In this document: positions 32,005-41,844 of the stretch, piece by piece | Layout of the letters: each line of letters opens with the position of its first letter | Numbering within the stretch: position 1 is the first letter of the stretch | Assembly: GCA_041690355.1 (NCBI GenBank) | Contig: JAWLHK010000004.1 | Span: 124,001-188,000, forward strand | Source: JAWLHK01 sp041690355 [NCBI: bacterium] | GTDB lineage: Bacteria; J088; JAWLBW01 | Reading direction: 5' to 3' | DNA: 64,000 bases | Position numbers and translations under genes: made by a program | Notes under the pieces: generated by a model | Seen by the model: only the letters and a program-made list of their open reading frames with translations | The model's database searches: none | What the model was told of the DNA's origin: nothing

Positions 32005-34275
32005 ATGAAAATTCGTAAGGAAGACGCCCTCGAGTATCACGCCCAGGGGCGCCCCGGAAAAATCGAGGTCGTTCCCAGCAAGCCGACCGCGACGCAACGC
32101 GACCTTTCGCTTGCCTACACGCCCGGCGTGGCCGATGTCTGTCGCGATATTCAGAACGACCCCGACCTCGGATTCAAGTACACGGCCCGCGGCAACCTCG
32201 TCGCCGTCGTGACCAACGGCACGGCCGTTCTCGGCCTGGGAGATATCGGGCCGCTCGCCGGGAAACCGGTCATGGAAGGCAAAGGGGTGCTGTTCAAGCG
32301 GTTCGCCGACATCGACGTATTCGACATCGAGCTTGACTGCCGCGATCCCGACGAATTTGTGAAGATCGTCAAGGCGCTCGAGCCGACCTTCGGCGGCATC
32401 AACCTCGAAGACGTCAAGGCGCCCGAGTGCTTCTACATCGAAGAACGCCTGCGCAAGGAGATGAACATCCCCGTCTTCCACGACGATCAGCACGGCACGG
32501 CCATCATCAGCGGCGCCGGCATTCTGAACGCCCTGCGCATCCAGGACAAACGTCCCGAAGACGTGAAAGTCGTCGTGAGCGGCGCCGGCGCGGCCGGCAT
32601 CAGCTGTGCCGAGCTCTGGATCCAGCTCGGCGTGCAGCGCAAGAACATCCTCATGTGCGACTCCAAGGGGGTTCTGCACACCGGGCGCGCCGACCTGAAC
32701 GAATCGAAGCGCGCCTTCGCCGTCGAGACCCAGGCCCGCACGCTCTCCGACGCCATGGAAGGGGCCGACGTCTTTCTCGGCGTCTCGGTCGGCGGCATGG
32801 TGACCAAGGAGATGGTGCGCTCGATGGCCGATCGCCCGATCATCTTCGCCCTGGCCAATCCGGATCCGGAAATCACCTATCCCGACGCCGTGGCGGCCCG
32901 CGAAGACCTCGTCATGGCCACCGGCCGCAGCGACTATCCCAACCAGGTGAACAACGTCCTCGGGTTCCCCTTCATCTTCCGCGGCGCCCTCGACGTACGC
33001 GCCTCGACGATCAACGACGAGATGAAGCTGGCCGCCGCGCGCGCCCTCGCCGAACTGGCGCGTGAGCAGGTGCCCGACTACGTGCTGCGCGCCTACGGGC
33101 TGCGGCAGATCAAGTTCGGCAAGGAATACATCATTCCCAAGCCGTTCGACAGCCGCGTCCTGCTCTGGGTCGCGCCGGCCGTGGCCAAGGCGGCCATGGA
33201 CACCGGCGTCGCCCGTGTTCAGATCGATCTGGATGAATACCGCGACCGGCTCGAAAGCTCGCTCGGACCCAGCCGCGAAGTCATGCGCGCGACGATGCAC
33301 AAGGCGCGCAAGGAGCCGCGCCGCATCGTGTTTCCCGAAGGAGATTCGACCCGCGTGCTCAAGGCCTGCCAGACGATCATCGACGAAGGCATCGCCATCC
33401 CCGTACTGCTGGGTGAAGAGGAACGCATCCGCGCCAAGGCGAAGGAGCTCGACCTCGAGATCCCGGGCGCCGAAATCATCAACCCGATGTACAGCGACCG
33501 TATCGAGCAGTACACGCAGCGGCTCTTCGAGATCCGCCAGCGCAAGGGGCTGACCTACTATGAGGCCCAGAAAGCCTGCCGCAAGCGGAACTATTTCGGG
33601 GCGATGATGCTCGAAATGGGGCACGTCGACGGCATGATCTCGGGCATCACGGTCAACTACCCGCAGGCCCTGCGTCCGGCCCTCGAGGTCATCGGCCCGC
33701 GCGCCGGCGTCAACCGGGTCAGCGGCCTCGACCTGATGTTCGTGCGCAACAAGCTGCTCTTCTTCACCGACACGACCGTCACCATCGAGCCGACCCCTGA
33801 GGAACTGGCCGAAACGGCGATCCTCGCGGCTGAAACGGCCGCCTGGTTCAACGTCGATCCGCGCATTGCCATGCTGAGCTTCTCGAACTTCGGCGGCGTG
33901 CGCCACGCGACGGCCGACAAGGTGCGCCTGGCGACCGAGATCGTCAAGCGGGTGCGCCCCGATATCGTTGTCGAAGGGGAGATGATGCCCGACGTCGCCC
34001 TCGTCACCGACGTGCTCGAGAACGCCTACCCGTTTGCGGCGCTGCGCCAGCCGGCCAATGTCCTCGTGTTTCCCGACCTGAACTCGAGCGTCATTGCCCA
34101 GAAGCTCGTCGTGCACCTGGCGGGCGCCGAGAACATCGGTCCCGTGCTCATGGGGATGCGCAAGCCGGTGAACATTCTCGAGCGCACCTGCTCGGCTGCC
34201 GATATCGTGAACCTGACTTCGATTACCGTCGTGCAGGCTCAGCAGGATAAGAGCCAGCGCGGCGTCGCCCTCTGA
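32005..34275 (+). CDS. maeB: NADP-type malic enzyme fused to phosphotransacetylase-like domain
   Basis: 756 residues from ATG 32005, the usual length of the MaeB-type hybrid. The N-terminal malic enzyme half (about 1-430) has [10 protein letters not shown], the segment [20 protein letters not shown], the cofactor fold SGAGAAGIS and NPDPEITY. It converts malate to pyruvate and CO2 with NAD(P). The C-terminal half (about 440-756) resembles phosphate acetyltransferase ([46 protein letters not shown]). In characterised relatives it binds acetyl-CoA and regulates rather than catalyses. It is monocistronic behind its own promoter. The enzyme links the TCA cycle to pyruvate supply. Confidence 0.95.
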   Translation: MKIRKEDALEYHAQGRPGKIEVVPSKPTATQRDLSLAYTPGVADVCRDIQNDPDLGFKYTARGNLVAVVTNGTAVLGLGDIGPLAGKPVMEGKGVLFKRFADIDVFDIELDCRDPDEFVKIVKALEPTFGGINLEDVKAPECFYIEERLRKEMNIPVFHDDQHGTAIISGAGILNALRIQDKRPEDVKVVVSGAGAAGISCAELWIQLGVQRKNILMCDSKGVLHTGRADLNESKRAFAVETQARTLSDAMEGADVFLGVSVGGMVTKEMVRSMADRPIIFALANPDPEITYPDAVAAREDLVMATGRSDYPNQVNNVLGFPFIFRGALDVRASTINDEMKLAAARALAELAREQVPDYVLRAYGLRQIKFGKEYIIPKPFDSRVLLWVAPAVAKAAMDTGVARVQIDLDEYRDRLESSLGPSREVMRATMHKARKEPRRIVFPEGDSTRVLKACQTIIDEGIAIPVLLGEEERIRAKAKELDLEIPGAEIINPMYSDRIEQYTQRLFEIRQRKGLTYYEAQKACRKRNYFGAMMLEMGHVDGMISGITVNYPQALRPALEVIGPRAGVNRVSGLDLMFVRNKLLFFTDTTVTIEPTPEELAETAILAAETAAWFNVDPRIAMLSFSNFGGVRHATADKVRLATEIVKRVRPDIVVEGEMMPDVALVTDVLENAYPFAALRQPANVLVFPDLNSSVIAQKLVVHLAGAENIGPVLMGMRKPVNILERTCSAADIVNLTSITVVQAQQDKSQRGVAL

Positions 34276-34298
34276 GGCCCGCGACGCCCGGGAGAAGC

Positions 34299-34988
34299 AT
34301 GCCGTTCCCGCCCTTCCATCGCCGCATCGGGCTTCTCGGCGGCCTGCTCGGCGGGCTGTTCGCGGTCTGTCTCGGAGTTCCCTCCGAAGCGGCCGCCATC
34401 AGCCCGCCCCCGTGGGCCATGCCGGTTTCGACGGGCAACCTGGCCGTGCTCGGCATGGTGCCCACCGAGGTGACGGAGTGGACGCTGCTCGACGCCGACA
34501 TGACGGCCGACCTCCCCATGGCGGTCGTCATGGCCAAAGCGGTAACGACCGCGGGAGAAACGACCCTCGATGCGGTGCTCGGCACCAAGTACTCGATCGG
34601 CATCTACGTCTACCAGCCCCGCCTGAACCGGTGGATGCCAGTGTGGGAGCGGGTGACGGGCACGTTGACGGTCGGCTTCGTCGAGGGGTTCGAGATCGCC
34701 GACGTGAACGGCGACGGGCGGCGTGAGGTCTGCATCCGCATCCGCTATTCGGGCCCCAACCGCGCGCTTGATTACATTGTGAAAACGGTCGACAATGGGC
34801 TGGTAAGAGACCTTTTCGAAGAGAAGAGCATCTATCGGGGCGCGGTCACGGCGGCCAGCGGCGCCATCGTCGTCCGTCGCGAAATTCCGGGCACGCCCGA
34901 CATCCAGCAGCGCGAGGTATTCACGTGGACTCCCACGCAGAAGCGGTTCGAGAAGGTGAGCGAGCAGCGCCTGAGGATCCGGGAATGA
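34299..34988 (+). CDS. Secreted protein with calcium-binding-like DxNGDG motif
   Basis: 229 residues with a signal peptide (GLLGGLLGGLFAVCLGVPSEA). The motif IADVNGDGRREVCIRI (residues 130-145) resembles FG-GAP/VCBS-type calcium loops in beta-propeller proteins, but only one clear copy is seen. The rest is beta-rich (YSIGIYVYQPRLNRWMPVWE, VKTVDNGLVRDLFEEKSIYR). It begins 23 nt after maeB, and its stop overlaps the next start, so it forms a small unit with the SCP2-like gene. Function unknown. Confidence 0.65.
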   Translation: MPFPPFHRRIGLLGGLLGGLFAVCLGVPSEAAAISPPPWAMPVSTGNLAVLGMVPTEVTEWTLLDADMTADLPMAVVMAKAVTTAGETTLDAVLGTKYSIGIYVYQPRLNRWMPVWERVTGTLTVGFVEGFEIADVNGDGRREVCIRIRYSGPNRALDYIVKTVDNGLVRDLFEEKSIYRGAVTAASGAIVVRREIPGTPDIQQREVFTWTPTQKRFEKVSEQRLRIRE

Positions 34989-35479
34989 GCGAAGGGGCAG
35001 CGCTTCTCGAAACGATTCGCCGTTTTCTCGAGCAGGACCCCGCCAGCATCCAGGCGGCGCGGCCGCTGAAGCCGGGGGCCCAGGTCGGCTTTCGCTTCGT
35101 CGGCGTTGCGGGCCAGTACCACGTCGTCAAAGAGGCCGGCGGCTTGCGCGTGCGCGAGGGAGCGGCTGCCCGACCCGACTGGACCGCCGAGATCACGCCC
35201 GCGGCTGTGACCAGCATCGCCGCGCTCGAGAATCACGACATCGGCGACCTGGGCGTCGAGATTTTCAAACGCATGGCCCGCGGCTTCGTCGAGCCGGGTT
35301 CCGACGACCACATCAAGGTTCACCTGCAAGCCGGTTTCCTCACGATCATGCGCCACGGCTACCTGGGTATCCTCCCCCTGGGCGGTCCCAAAGTCGCTCG
35401 CTACCTCGCACAGCACGGGCTCAAGAACGCGTCGGCCATCCGCAAGGTTTTCCGCAAACTGCGCGGATCGGAAAACTGA
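34985..35479 (+). CDS. SCP2 sterol-carrier-like protein
   Basis: 164 residues from ATG 34985, which overlaps the previous stop as ATGA; an upstream in-frame ATG lies inside the previous gene and is not used. The fold pattern fits the SCP2/DUF2147-like lipid-binding class: QVGFRFVGVAGQYHVVKEAG, then WTAEITPAAVTSIAALEN, then DDHIKVHLQAGFLTIMRHG. SCP2-like proteins bind lipids in a hydrophobic cavity. The ligand is unknown here. It has no signal peptide and is therefore cytoplasmic. It is convergent with rsmB, with 4 nt between the stops. Confidence 0.6.
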   Translation: MSEGAALLETIRRFLEQDPASIQAARPLKPGAQVGFRFVGVAGQYHVVKEAGGLRVREGAAARPDWTAEITPAAVTSIAALENHDIGDLGVEIFKRMARGFVEPGSDDHIKVHLQAGFLTIMRHGYLGILPLGGPKVARYLAQHGLKNASAIRKVFRKLRGSEN

Positions 35480-35483
35480 TCGC

Positions 35484-36770
35484 TCAGTTCTCGCGGCGCC
35501 AGAGCGCGCCGAAAAACCCGTCGGTGCCGTGCAGATCGGGGCGCGCTTCGTAGAGCCCGTCGTCACGCCGGAACGGGTGGGGCGGGCTCTCGCGGCGAAA
35601 CTGCGGATGCCCGCGCTCGAAGGCGGCGACCACGTCTTCGTTTTCTGCCCTCCACAACGTGCACGTCAGGTAGAGCAGGTGTCCGCCGGGGAGCGTGCAC
35701 TCCGCGCCGTGCGCCAGGATGGCGAGCTGCCGTTCCGGAAGCGTGGGGTCGGGCCGGTCGCGCCATTTGCGGTCGGGATTGCGCCGCAGCGTCCCGAGCC
35801 CGCTGCACGGCGCGTCGACGAGCACGGCGGGGGCCGCTTCGACATCGACCCGGCGGGCATCGGCATGCAGGATGCGGATGCGTTCGGTGAGTCCGAGGCC
35901 GTCGCGCAGGCGCTCCATCTCGGCGAGCCGCCTGCGATCCTGTTCGACCGCCGTCACGGCGGCCCCCCGATCGGCGAGCACGAAACTCTTGCCCCCGGGG
36001 GCCGCGCAGAGATCGAGCGCCCGGTCGGCGGGCGGGAGCAGAGCCGTCATGGCCTGCGCCGCCTCGTCCTGCAGCACCCAGTCACCCGCCTGCACCGCCG
36101 GCCAGGTCTGCGGGTCGCCGCCGCCGCGCACCCGCAGTGCCCCGGCCGCGACCGGACTCGGGTCGACGGCCGCCCCCTGCGCCTCGAGCCACGCGCGGGC
36201 CGCATCGACGGAGCCGCGGCGCACCCGCACGCCATGGGGCGGTATCTCCTGATCGGCGGCCAGCAGCCGCGCGGCCGTTTCGCGCCCGTAGGTGTCGACC
36301 CAGGCGGCCACCAGCCAGGCGGGGTGTGCGTAGCGAACGGCCAGGTCGTCAATCCCCTCTCCTGCCGGCGGGTTCCACGCCGGCGCGCGCTGCAGGCCAC
36401 GCAGGACCGCGTTGACCATGCCTGCCGCGTGCCCGAGCCCGGCCCGCCGCGCCCCCTCGACGGCGGCATTCACGGCCGCGTGCGGCGGAATGCGGTCGAG
36501 GTGGTAGAGCTGGTACAGGGCGATGCGCAGCAGATGGCGGATGCCTTCGTCGGTCCCCTCGCGCACGCGTCCGGCGAGGCGGGCGTCGAGCTGCAGCTTC
36601 CAGCGCAGCACGCCGTAGAAGATTTCGTGGGCCAGGCCCCGGTCGCGCACGTCGGCAAGGGCCGCCACGGCCGCGCGAATCGCCCGCTCGGCATGCGTGC
36701 CCCGATCGACCGCGAGAAGCGCCTGCAGGGCCGCGTCGCGGGCGTCCCGCGGAGGGGGCGCGGCGCTCAT
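35484..36770 (-). CDS. rsmB: 16S rRNA (cytosine-967-C5)-methyltransferase
   Basis: 428 residues from ATG 36770, overlapping the fmt stop. An N-terminal NusB-like helical domain (ARDAALQALLAVDRGTHAER, through about 150) precedes a class I methyltransferase with the SAM loop DLCAAPGGKS. The two catalytic cysteines are those in VDAPCSGLGTLRRNP and YLTCTL. It methylates C967 of 16S rRNA. The fmt-rsmB order is widely conserved and couples translation initiation with ribosome modification. Pro and Arg are frequent in the linker regions because of high GC. Confidence 0.95.
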   Translation of the reverse strand: MSAAPPPRDARDAALQALLAVDRGTHAERAIRAAVAALADVRDRGLAHEIFYGVLRWKLQLDARLAGRVREGTDEGIRHLLRIALYQLYHLDRIPPHAAVNAAVEGARRAGLGHAAGMVNAVLRGLQRAPAWNPPAGEGIDDLAVRYAHPAWLVAAWVDTYGRETAARLLAADQEIPPHGVRVRRGSVDAARAWLEAQGAAVDPSPVAAGALRVRGGGDPQTWPAVQAGDWVLQDEAAQAMTALLPPADRALDLCAAPGGKSFVLADRGAAVTAVEQDRRRLAEMERLRDGLGLTERIRILHADARRVDVEAAPAVLVDAPCSGLGTLRRNPDRKWRDRPDPTLPERQLAILAHGAECTLPGGHLLYLTCTLWRAENEDVVAAFERGHPQFRRESPPHPFRRDDGLYEARPDLHGTDGFFGALWRREN

Positions 36771-37732
36771 TTGCGCTCCGGATCCGCCGGGGCCGTAAAC
36801 AGGGGGGCGCCAGGCGAAAGGCGCAGGCCGCGCGCGAACTCGCCGGCCCCCATGCGCCGCTTGCCGGCGGGCTGCACCTCGATCAGGCGCAGCAGTCCTT
36901 CGCCGGTGCCGACATCGACGCCGTCGGCCTGCACGGCCGCCACCGCGCCGGGGGCGGCGGTACCGGACAGGACGGCGGTGCGCAGAATCTTCACGTACTG
37001 GCCGCCCGCGTGCGAGAAGGCCCCGGGCCACGGCGTCAATCCCCGGACCCGGTCGTGGATCCGTTCTGCCGGCGCCGACCAGTCGATGGCGCCGTCTTCC
37101 TTCTTGAGGATCGGCGCGTAGGTCGCTCCCTCGGCCGGCTGCGGCTCGGGCCGCACGGAACCGTCGGCGAGCCCGCGCAGGGTCTCGAGCAGGACGTCGC
37201 CGCCGAGGGCCGCGAGCCGATCGTGCAGCGAAGCCGCATCTTCGTCGGGTCCGATTGCAAGGGCGCGGCGAACCAGCATCGGCCCGGTATCGAGCCCCTC
37301 GTCCATGAGCATCGTCGTGACCCCGGTTTCCCGGTCGCCGTTGACGATCGCCCACTGGATCGGCGACGCCCCCCGCCAGCGCGGCAACAGTGAGGCGTGC
37401 ACGTTGATGCACCCGCCCGGGGGGACGGCGAGGACGTTCGCGGGCAGGATGCGACCGTACGCGACGACGACCGCCCACCGGGCCTGCTGCGCGCGCAGCC
37501 AGGCCTCGAACTCCGGCGTGCGGATCTTTTCGGGCTGCACGACGGGAATGCCATGCGCCTCGGCCAGCTCCTTGACCGGCGGCTTCGCGACTTCCTGGCC
37601 GCGCCCGCGCGGCCGGTCGGGCTGAGTCACGACGGCGGCGACCGGATACCCGGCGTCGAGCAGGCGGCGCAGCGACGCGGCCGCGAAGTCGGGGGTCCCC
37701 ATGAAAACGATGCGGTTTGAATCGTCAGGCAT
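36767..37732 (-). CDS. fmt: Methionyl-tRNA formyltransferase
   Basis: 321 residues from ATG 37732. The N-terminal hydrolase fold reads [20 protein letters not shown], and the formyl-transfer signature is [20 protein letters not shown]. The C-terminal OB-like domain follows. It formylates initiator Met-tRNA. The ATG lies only 6 nt after a TACAAT element, so the transcript is predicted to be leaderless. Codons upstream of this ATG would fall outside such a transcript. It shares the intergenic promoter region with the divergent pdxJ gene and overlaps rsmB by 4 nt. Confidence 0.95.
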   Translation of the reverse strand: MPDDSNRIVFMGTPDFAAASLRRLLDAGYPVAAVVTQPDRPRGRGQEVAKPPVKELAEAHGIPVVQPEKIRTPEFEAWLRAQQARWAVVVAYGRILPANVLAVPPGGCINVHASLLPRWRGASPIQWAIVNGDRETGVTTMLMDEGLDTGPMLVRRALAIGPDEDAASLHDRLAALGGDVLLETLRGLADGSVRPEPQPAEGATYAPILKKEDGAIDWSAPAERIHDRVRGLTPWPGAFSHAGGQYVKILRTAVLSGTAAPGAVAAVQADGVDVGTGEGLLRLIEVQPAGKRRMGAGEFARGLRLSPGAPLFTAPADPERK

Positions 37733-37738
37733 CCCTTC

Positions 37739-37791
37739 ATTGTAGCGGTTGCCTGCCCGGCGTTGCATCCGGCGCCCGGGCTTGCAACAAT
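37739..37791. promoter_or_regulatory. Divergent overlapping promoters of fmt and pdxJ
   Basis: Minus strand (fmt): TGCAAC (37762-37767), 17 nt, TACAAT (37739-37744), then 6 nt to the ATG. Plus strand (pdxJ): TTGCAT (37763-37768), 17 nt, AACAAT (37786-37791). The two -35 elements occupy the same bases on opposite strands, so the promoters should compete for polymerase. Confidence 0.55.
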
Positions 37792-37812
37792 GAATCCTTT
37801 TGGGGAACCGCC

Positions 37813-38538
37813 ATGGCCAGGCTCGGAGTCAACGTCGATCACGTCGCCACCATCCGCGAAGCGCGCAAGGGCCTCCAGCCCGATCCGGCCGCCGCCGCCG
37901 TACTTGCCGAGCTCGGCGGGGCCGACGGCATCACCATCCACCTGCGCGAAGACCGCCGGCACATTCAGGATCGCGACCTGCAGGTTCTGCGCAAGACGGT
38001 GAAGACGAAGCTCAACCTCGAGGCCGCCCCCACGAACGAGATGGTGCGCATCGCCCTCGACGTGAAGCCCGACCAGGTGACCTTCGTCCCCGAGCGCCGG
38101 CAGGAGATCACGACCGAAGGGGGGCTCGACGTCGTGGCCAACCGCGAATCCCTCGCCGGAAAAATCAAGATTCTGCGCGAAGCCGAAATCGAGGTCTCCC
38201 TCTTCATCGATCCCGATCTCGATCAGGTGAAGGCTTCGCACAAGCTCGGGGCCGACGCCATCGAGATTCACACCGGCGCCTATGCCGAAGCCCGCCCCGG
38301 CAAGGCCCGCGTCGCCCAGTTCGAAAAGATTGTCAACGCGGTCAAGACGGCGAGCCGCCTGGGGCTCACCGTGCACGCCGGGCACGGTCTCGATTACTGG
38401 AACGTCGAACCGGTGGCGGCCCTGGAAGAGATCGCCGAGCTCAACATCGGCCACAGCATCGTCAGCCGCGCCGTCCTGGTGGGCATGGAGCGGGCGGTGG
38501 CCGAGATGAAGCGCCTTCTCGTCGACGCGCGCCCCTGA
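37813..38538 (+). CDS. pdxJ: Pyridoxine 5'-phosphate synthase
   Basis: 241 residues from ATG 37813; the frame is open further upstream, but those codons lie before the promoter. Family signatures are [18 protein letters not shown] at the N-terminus, [35 protein letters not shown] and [15 protein letters not shown]. It condenses 1-deoxyxylulose 5-phosphate with 3-amino-2-oxopropyl phosphate in vitamin B6 synthesis. Length and the His/Glu residues of the TIM barrel are standard. It is divergent from fmt and apparently monocistronic. Confidence 0.97.
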   Translation: MARLGVNVDHVATIREARKGLQPDPAAAAVLAELGGADGITIHLREDRRHIQDRDLQVLRKTVKTKLNLEAAPTNEMVRIALDVKPDQVTFVPERRQEITTEGGLDVVANRESLAGKIKILREAEIEVSLFIDPDLDQVKASHKLGADAIEIHTGAYAEARPGKARVAQFEKIVNAVKTASRLGLTVHAGHGLDYWNVEPVAALEEIAELNIGHSIVSRAVLVGMERAVAEMKRLLVDARP

Positions 38539-38603
38539 ACTTTTCTCTGCCGCGTACCGGGCGCTGTCGTAGCAGAGCGCCTGTCCGGCGGTCGCCCACC
38601 CGG

Positions 38604-38633
38604 TTGACAACATTGTCTTTGACTCAGTAGCAT
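38604..38633 (+). promoter_or_regulatory. Promoter of the acyl-CoA mutase gene
   Basis: TTGACA (38604-38609), 18-nt spacer, TAGCAT (38628-38633). The start near 38640 leaves a leader of about 65 nt with CCGGAGG just before ATG 38706. Confidence 0.7.
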
Positions 38634-38705
38634 GAGAAACGGCCCGCCGTCTGCGCGGGCAATGCTTTTTGCGAGGAAATTCCGGGGAATTTCCGGAGGT
38701 AAGCC

Positions 38706-40403
38706 ATGGCCGACGACCGCAAGACCCGCACCGGCGACGACATCCGCAAGGCCGAAGAAGCGCGCGCCCGGTGGGAGAAAGAAACGCTGCAGCCGGCACT
38801 GGCCAAGGGGGGCGAGCGGCTCGATCGTTTCAGCACGCTCAGCGACGTGGAGATCGGCCGTCTCTATACGCCTGAAGACGTCGCCGGGCAGGATTACCTG
38901 ACCGATCAGAGCTTCCCCGGCGAGTATCCCTACACGCGCGGCATCCACGCCACCGGCCACCGCGGCAAGGCCTGGACGATGCGCCAGTTCGCCGGCTTCG
39001 GCAGCGCCGCCGACACCAACAAGCGCTTTCACTATCTGCTCTCGCAGGGCCAGACCGGCCTGAGCGTGGCCTTTCACACGCCCACCCTGATGGGGCGCGA
39101 CTCCGACGACCCGCACAGCCTGGGCGAAATCGGCAAGTGCGGCGTGGCCATCGACAGCCTGGCCGACATGGAGACGCTGTTCGCCGGAATTCCGCTCGAT
39201 CAGGTCACGACTTCGATGACGACGAACGCTCCGGCGGCGATCATCTGGTCCATGTACCTCGTCGTTGCCGAGAAGCAGGGGGTGAGCTGGGACAAGCTCG
39301 GCGGCACGATCCAGAACGACATCCTCAAGGAATACATTGCGCAGAAGACCTGGATCTTCCCCCCGCGACCGTCGATGCGCATCATCACCGACATCATCGG
39401 CTTCGCGACCGAGAACGTGCCGAAGTGGAACACGATTTCGATTTCGGGCTACCACATCCGCGAAGCCGGCTCGACCGCGGCCCAGGAGCTCGCCTTCACG
39501 ATTGCCGACGGTATCGCCTACGTGCAGGCGGCCGTCGATGCCGGACTCGATGTCGACGCTTTCGCCCCGCGCCTGTCGTTCTTCTGGAATGCGCACAGCG
39601 ACTTCTTTGAAGAAATCGCCAAGTTCCGCGCCGCCCGACGCATGTGGGCGCGCCTCATGCGCGACCGTTTCGGCGCGAAGGATCCGCGCTCCTGGCTGTG
39701 CCGCTTCCACACGCAGACGGCCGGCTGCTCGCTCACGGCGCAGCAGCCCATGAACAACGTCGTGCGCGTCGCCCTGCAGGCCCTGTCGGGGGCCCTCGGC
39801 GGGACGCAGTCGCTGCATACGAACTCGCTGGATGAAACCCTGGCCCTGCCGACCGAGCACGCCGTGACGATCGCCCTGCGCACGCAGCAGATCATCGCCG
39901 AAGAGAGCGGTGTCGCGAATACGGTCGACCCCTTCGGGGGGAGCTATTTCGTCGAGGCCCTCACCGATCGCATCGAGGCCGAGGCGCTCGAGTACATCCG
40001 CAAGATCGATGAGATGGGGGGCATGATTGCGGCCATCGAAAACGGTTTCCCCCAAAAGGAGATCGCCGAGGCGGCCATGCACTACCAGCGGCAGGTCGAC
40101 AAGCAGGAGAAGATCGTCGTCGGCGTCAACCGCTACAAGATCGACGAAGAGACGATGATTCCCCTGCTCCAGATTTCCGACGCGCTCGAGCAGGAGAAGC
40201 GCCGCGAACTCGCCGAGCTGCGCAGCCGGCGCGACCAGGCTCGCGTCGACAAGGCGCTCGCCGACCTGCAGAAAGCCGCCGAGGGGAGCGACAACCTGCT
40301 CCCCTTCATCCTCGAAGCCGTGCGCAATTACGCGACGCTCGGCGAGATGTGCGACACGCTGCGCGGCGTCTTCGGCGAGTACATCGACCCGGCCTACATC
40401 TGA
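38706..40403 (+). CDS. Acyl-CoA mutase large subunit (methylmalonyl-CoA mutase family)
   Basis: 565 residues covering only the TIM-barrel and CoA-binding part, as in split mutases; the C-terminal B12-binding domain is absent and no small-subunit gene is in the window. Family signatures are [51 protein letters not shown] (active-site His) and [17 protein letters not shown] [20 protein letters not shown]. Substrate-side positions differ from classical methylmalonyl-CoA mutase: [17 protein letters not shown] instead of the usual PTMYxxRxWTxRQ, and LMGRDSDDP instead of GYDSD. The Arg of the classical VRNTY is replaced (IAQKTW). The acyl substrate is therefore uncertain. Confidence 0.85.
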   Translation: MADDRKTRTGDDIRKAEEARARWEKETLQPALAKGGERLDRFSTLSDVEIGRLYTPEDVAGQDYLTDQSFPGEYPYTRGIHATGHRGKAWTMRQFAGFGSAADTNKRFHYLLSQGQTGLSVAFHTPTLMGRDSDDPHSLGEIGKCGVAIDSLADMETLFAGIPLDQVTTSMTTNAPAAIIWSMYLVVAEKQGVSWDKLGGTIQNDILKEYIAQKTWIFPPRPSMRIITDIIGFATENVPKWNTISISGYHIREAGSTAAQELAFTIADGIAYVQAAVDAGLDVDAFAPRLSFFWNAHSDFFEEIAKFRAARRMWARLMRDRFGAKDPRSWLCRFHTQTAGCSLTAQQPMNNVVRVALQALSGALGGTQSLHTNSLDETLALPTEHAVTIALRTQQIIAEESGVANTVDPFGGSYFVEALTDRIEAEALEYIRKIDEMGGMIAAIENGFPQKEIAEAAMHYQRQVDKQEKIVVGVNRYKIDEETMIPLLQISDALEQEKRRELAELRSRRDQARVDKALADLQKAAEGSDNLLPFILEAVRNYATLGEMCDTLRGVFGEYIDPAYI

Positions 40404-40478
40404 GCATCATCTGAGCATCCGCCCGCAGGCGTTCCCGGCTCCTCCCCCGCGGGGGTCCGGGGCGCGCACAGGTCCCGC

Positions 40479-40889
40479 ATGACGACCCGCCCCAGCAAGA
40501 CCCTCGATACGTTCCCGAACCCGGCCCCCGGGCGCGACTATGAGATCGCCTTCGAGATCCCCGAGTTCACCTGCCTCTGCCCGAAGACCGGGCAGCCGGA
40601 TTTCGCGACCTTCCGCATCCGCTACGTGCCCGACAAGCTGTGTGTGGAACTGAAGTCGCTCAAGCTTTACTTCTGGAGCTTCCGCGACGAAGGCCACTTC
40701 CACGAGGCCGTCACCAACCGCATTCTGGACGATCTCGTCAAGGCTGTGCGTCCACGGCGCATGCATGTCGAGGGAGATTTCTACGTGCGCGGCGGCATCC
40801 ACACCGTCGTGCGCGTCGAGCACGTGGCCCGCGGCAGCGCCCCCCGGGCGAAAGCGCCCCGTCAGGCCGCTTCGCGCATCCGTAAGTAA
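40479..40889 (+). CDS. queF: NADPH-dependent 7-cyano-7-deazaguanine reductase
   Basis: 136 residues, the unimodular (Bacillus-type) form. The catalytic Cys34 and Asp41 are in LCPKTGQPD, and the substrate-binding [16 protein letters not shown] runs from residue 57. It reduces preQ0 to preQ1 in queuosine synthesis for tRNA. It lies 75 nt after the mutase on the same strand. Its last 28 nt overlap the convergent epimerase gene, where the tail is Ala/Arg-rich and poorly conserved. Confidence 0.95.
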   Translation: MTTRPSKTLDTFPNPAPGRDYEIAFEIPEFTCLCPKTGQPDFATFRIRYVPDKLCVELKSLKLYFWSFRDEGHFHEAVTNRILDDLVKAVRPRRMHVEGDFYVRGGIHTVVRVEHVARGSAPRAKAPRQAASRIRK

Positions 40890-41836
40890 TAGTCCCGGTA
40901 CCAGGCGACCGTTTCGGCAACGCCCGCCCGGAGCGAGACCGTCGGTGCATAGCCGAGCAGACGCGCCTTGTCGATGTTCGGCAGGCGCCGCGGCGTGCTC
41001 CCCATGGCCAGCGGGCCCGCCTCGAGATCGAGCTTCAGGCCGAGCTCCTGGGCAATCAGGGCCGCCAGCTCGCCGATGGACGTTTCGCGGGTATCGTCGC
41101 CGATGTGGTAGATCTCGCCGTCGCGTCCGTGGGCGCCGACGAGCATCAGCCCGCGCACTGCGTCGTCGATGAAGCAGAAGGCGCGCGTCTCGGCCCCGCT
41201 CCCCTGGATGGGAAAGCGGATCTGCTTACGGCGCAGGCCGTCGGAGAGGGCGACCATGCGCCCGACGAACTCAGGGATGACGTGCTCGAAACCCATGCCC
41301 GGGCCGTAGATGTTGTGCGGGCGAAAGATGACCCCCTCGACCCCACGCCCGCGCAGGTAGTGCAGCGTCAGCAGCTCGCCGATGAGTTTCCCGCCCCCGT
41401 AGCTGAAGCGGGGATTGGTCGGATCGGGGATGACGAGGCGCACGCTCTCGTCGGTGGGTATCGTGTCGGGCAGGTGGTAGACCTCGGAGCTGCTCGCGTA
41501 GATGACCCGGCGGGCGCCGCCGGCGACGGCGGCATCGAAAACGTTCAGCGTGCCGCGCACGGCGACGTCGAGAACCCGATCGGGGATCTCATAGAAAAAG
41601 CGGGTGCCGTTGATGTAGGCGAGATGGTAGACCACCTCCATTCCCTCGCACGCCGTGCGCACCGTCGCGCTGTCGCGCACGTCTCCGCTCACGACCTCGA
41701 CGCCGGTCCCCAGGAGCCGCGAGGCGCGGCCGCGGGAGTCGTTGTCGAGCACGCGTACGGAGTGCCCCGCCGCCGTCAGCGCCTTTACCAGGCCCGCGCC
41801 AATGAATCCGGTCCCCCCGGTAACGAGAATCTTCAT
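40862..41836 (-). CDS. NAD-dependent epimerase/dehydratase
   Basis: 324 residues of the extended SDR family. NAD binding is [10 protein letters not shown] (6-15). The catalytic Tyr146 and Lys150 are in [17 protein letters not shown] is the usual sugar-binding strand. It is the last gene of the twelve-gene polysaccharide operon and follows the nucleotide-sugar dehydrogenase after 8 nt. It probably modifies a UDP-uronate or dTDP-sugar; the precise reaction (C4 or C5 epimerisation, decarboxylation or dehydration) cannot be told. Convergent overlap with queF is 28 nt. Confidence 0.85.
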   Translation of the reverse strand: MKILVTGGTGFIGAGLVKALTAAGHSVRVLDNDSRGRASRLLGTGVEVVSGDVRDSATVRTACEGMEVVYHLAYINGTRFFYEIPDRVLDVAVRGTLNVFDAAVAGGARRVIYASSSEVYHLPDTIPTDESVRLVIPDPTNPRFSYGGGKLIGELLTLHYLRGRGVEGVIFRPHNIYGPGMGFEHVIPEFVGRMVALSDGLRRKQIRFPIQGSGAETRAFCFIDDAVRGLMLVGAHGRDGEIYHIGDDTRETSIGELAALIAQELGLKLDLEAGPLAMGSTPRRLPNIDKARLLGYAPTVSLRAGVAETVAWYRDYYLRMREAA

Positions 41837-41844
41837 GCATTCAC

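Noticed and set aside
31975-34116. A 713-codon open frame on the minus strand
   Set aside because: It lies antisense to maeB, which is full-length and has every family motif. Long shadow frames are common at this GC content.
38539-38705. A cobalamin or other riboswitch ahead of the mutase gene
   Set aside because: The leader downstream of the promoter is only about 65 nt, and no conserved B12-box-like sequence was seen.
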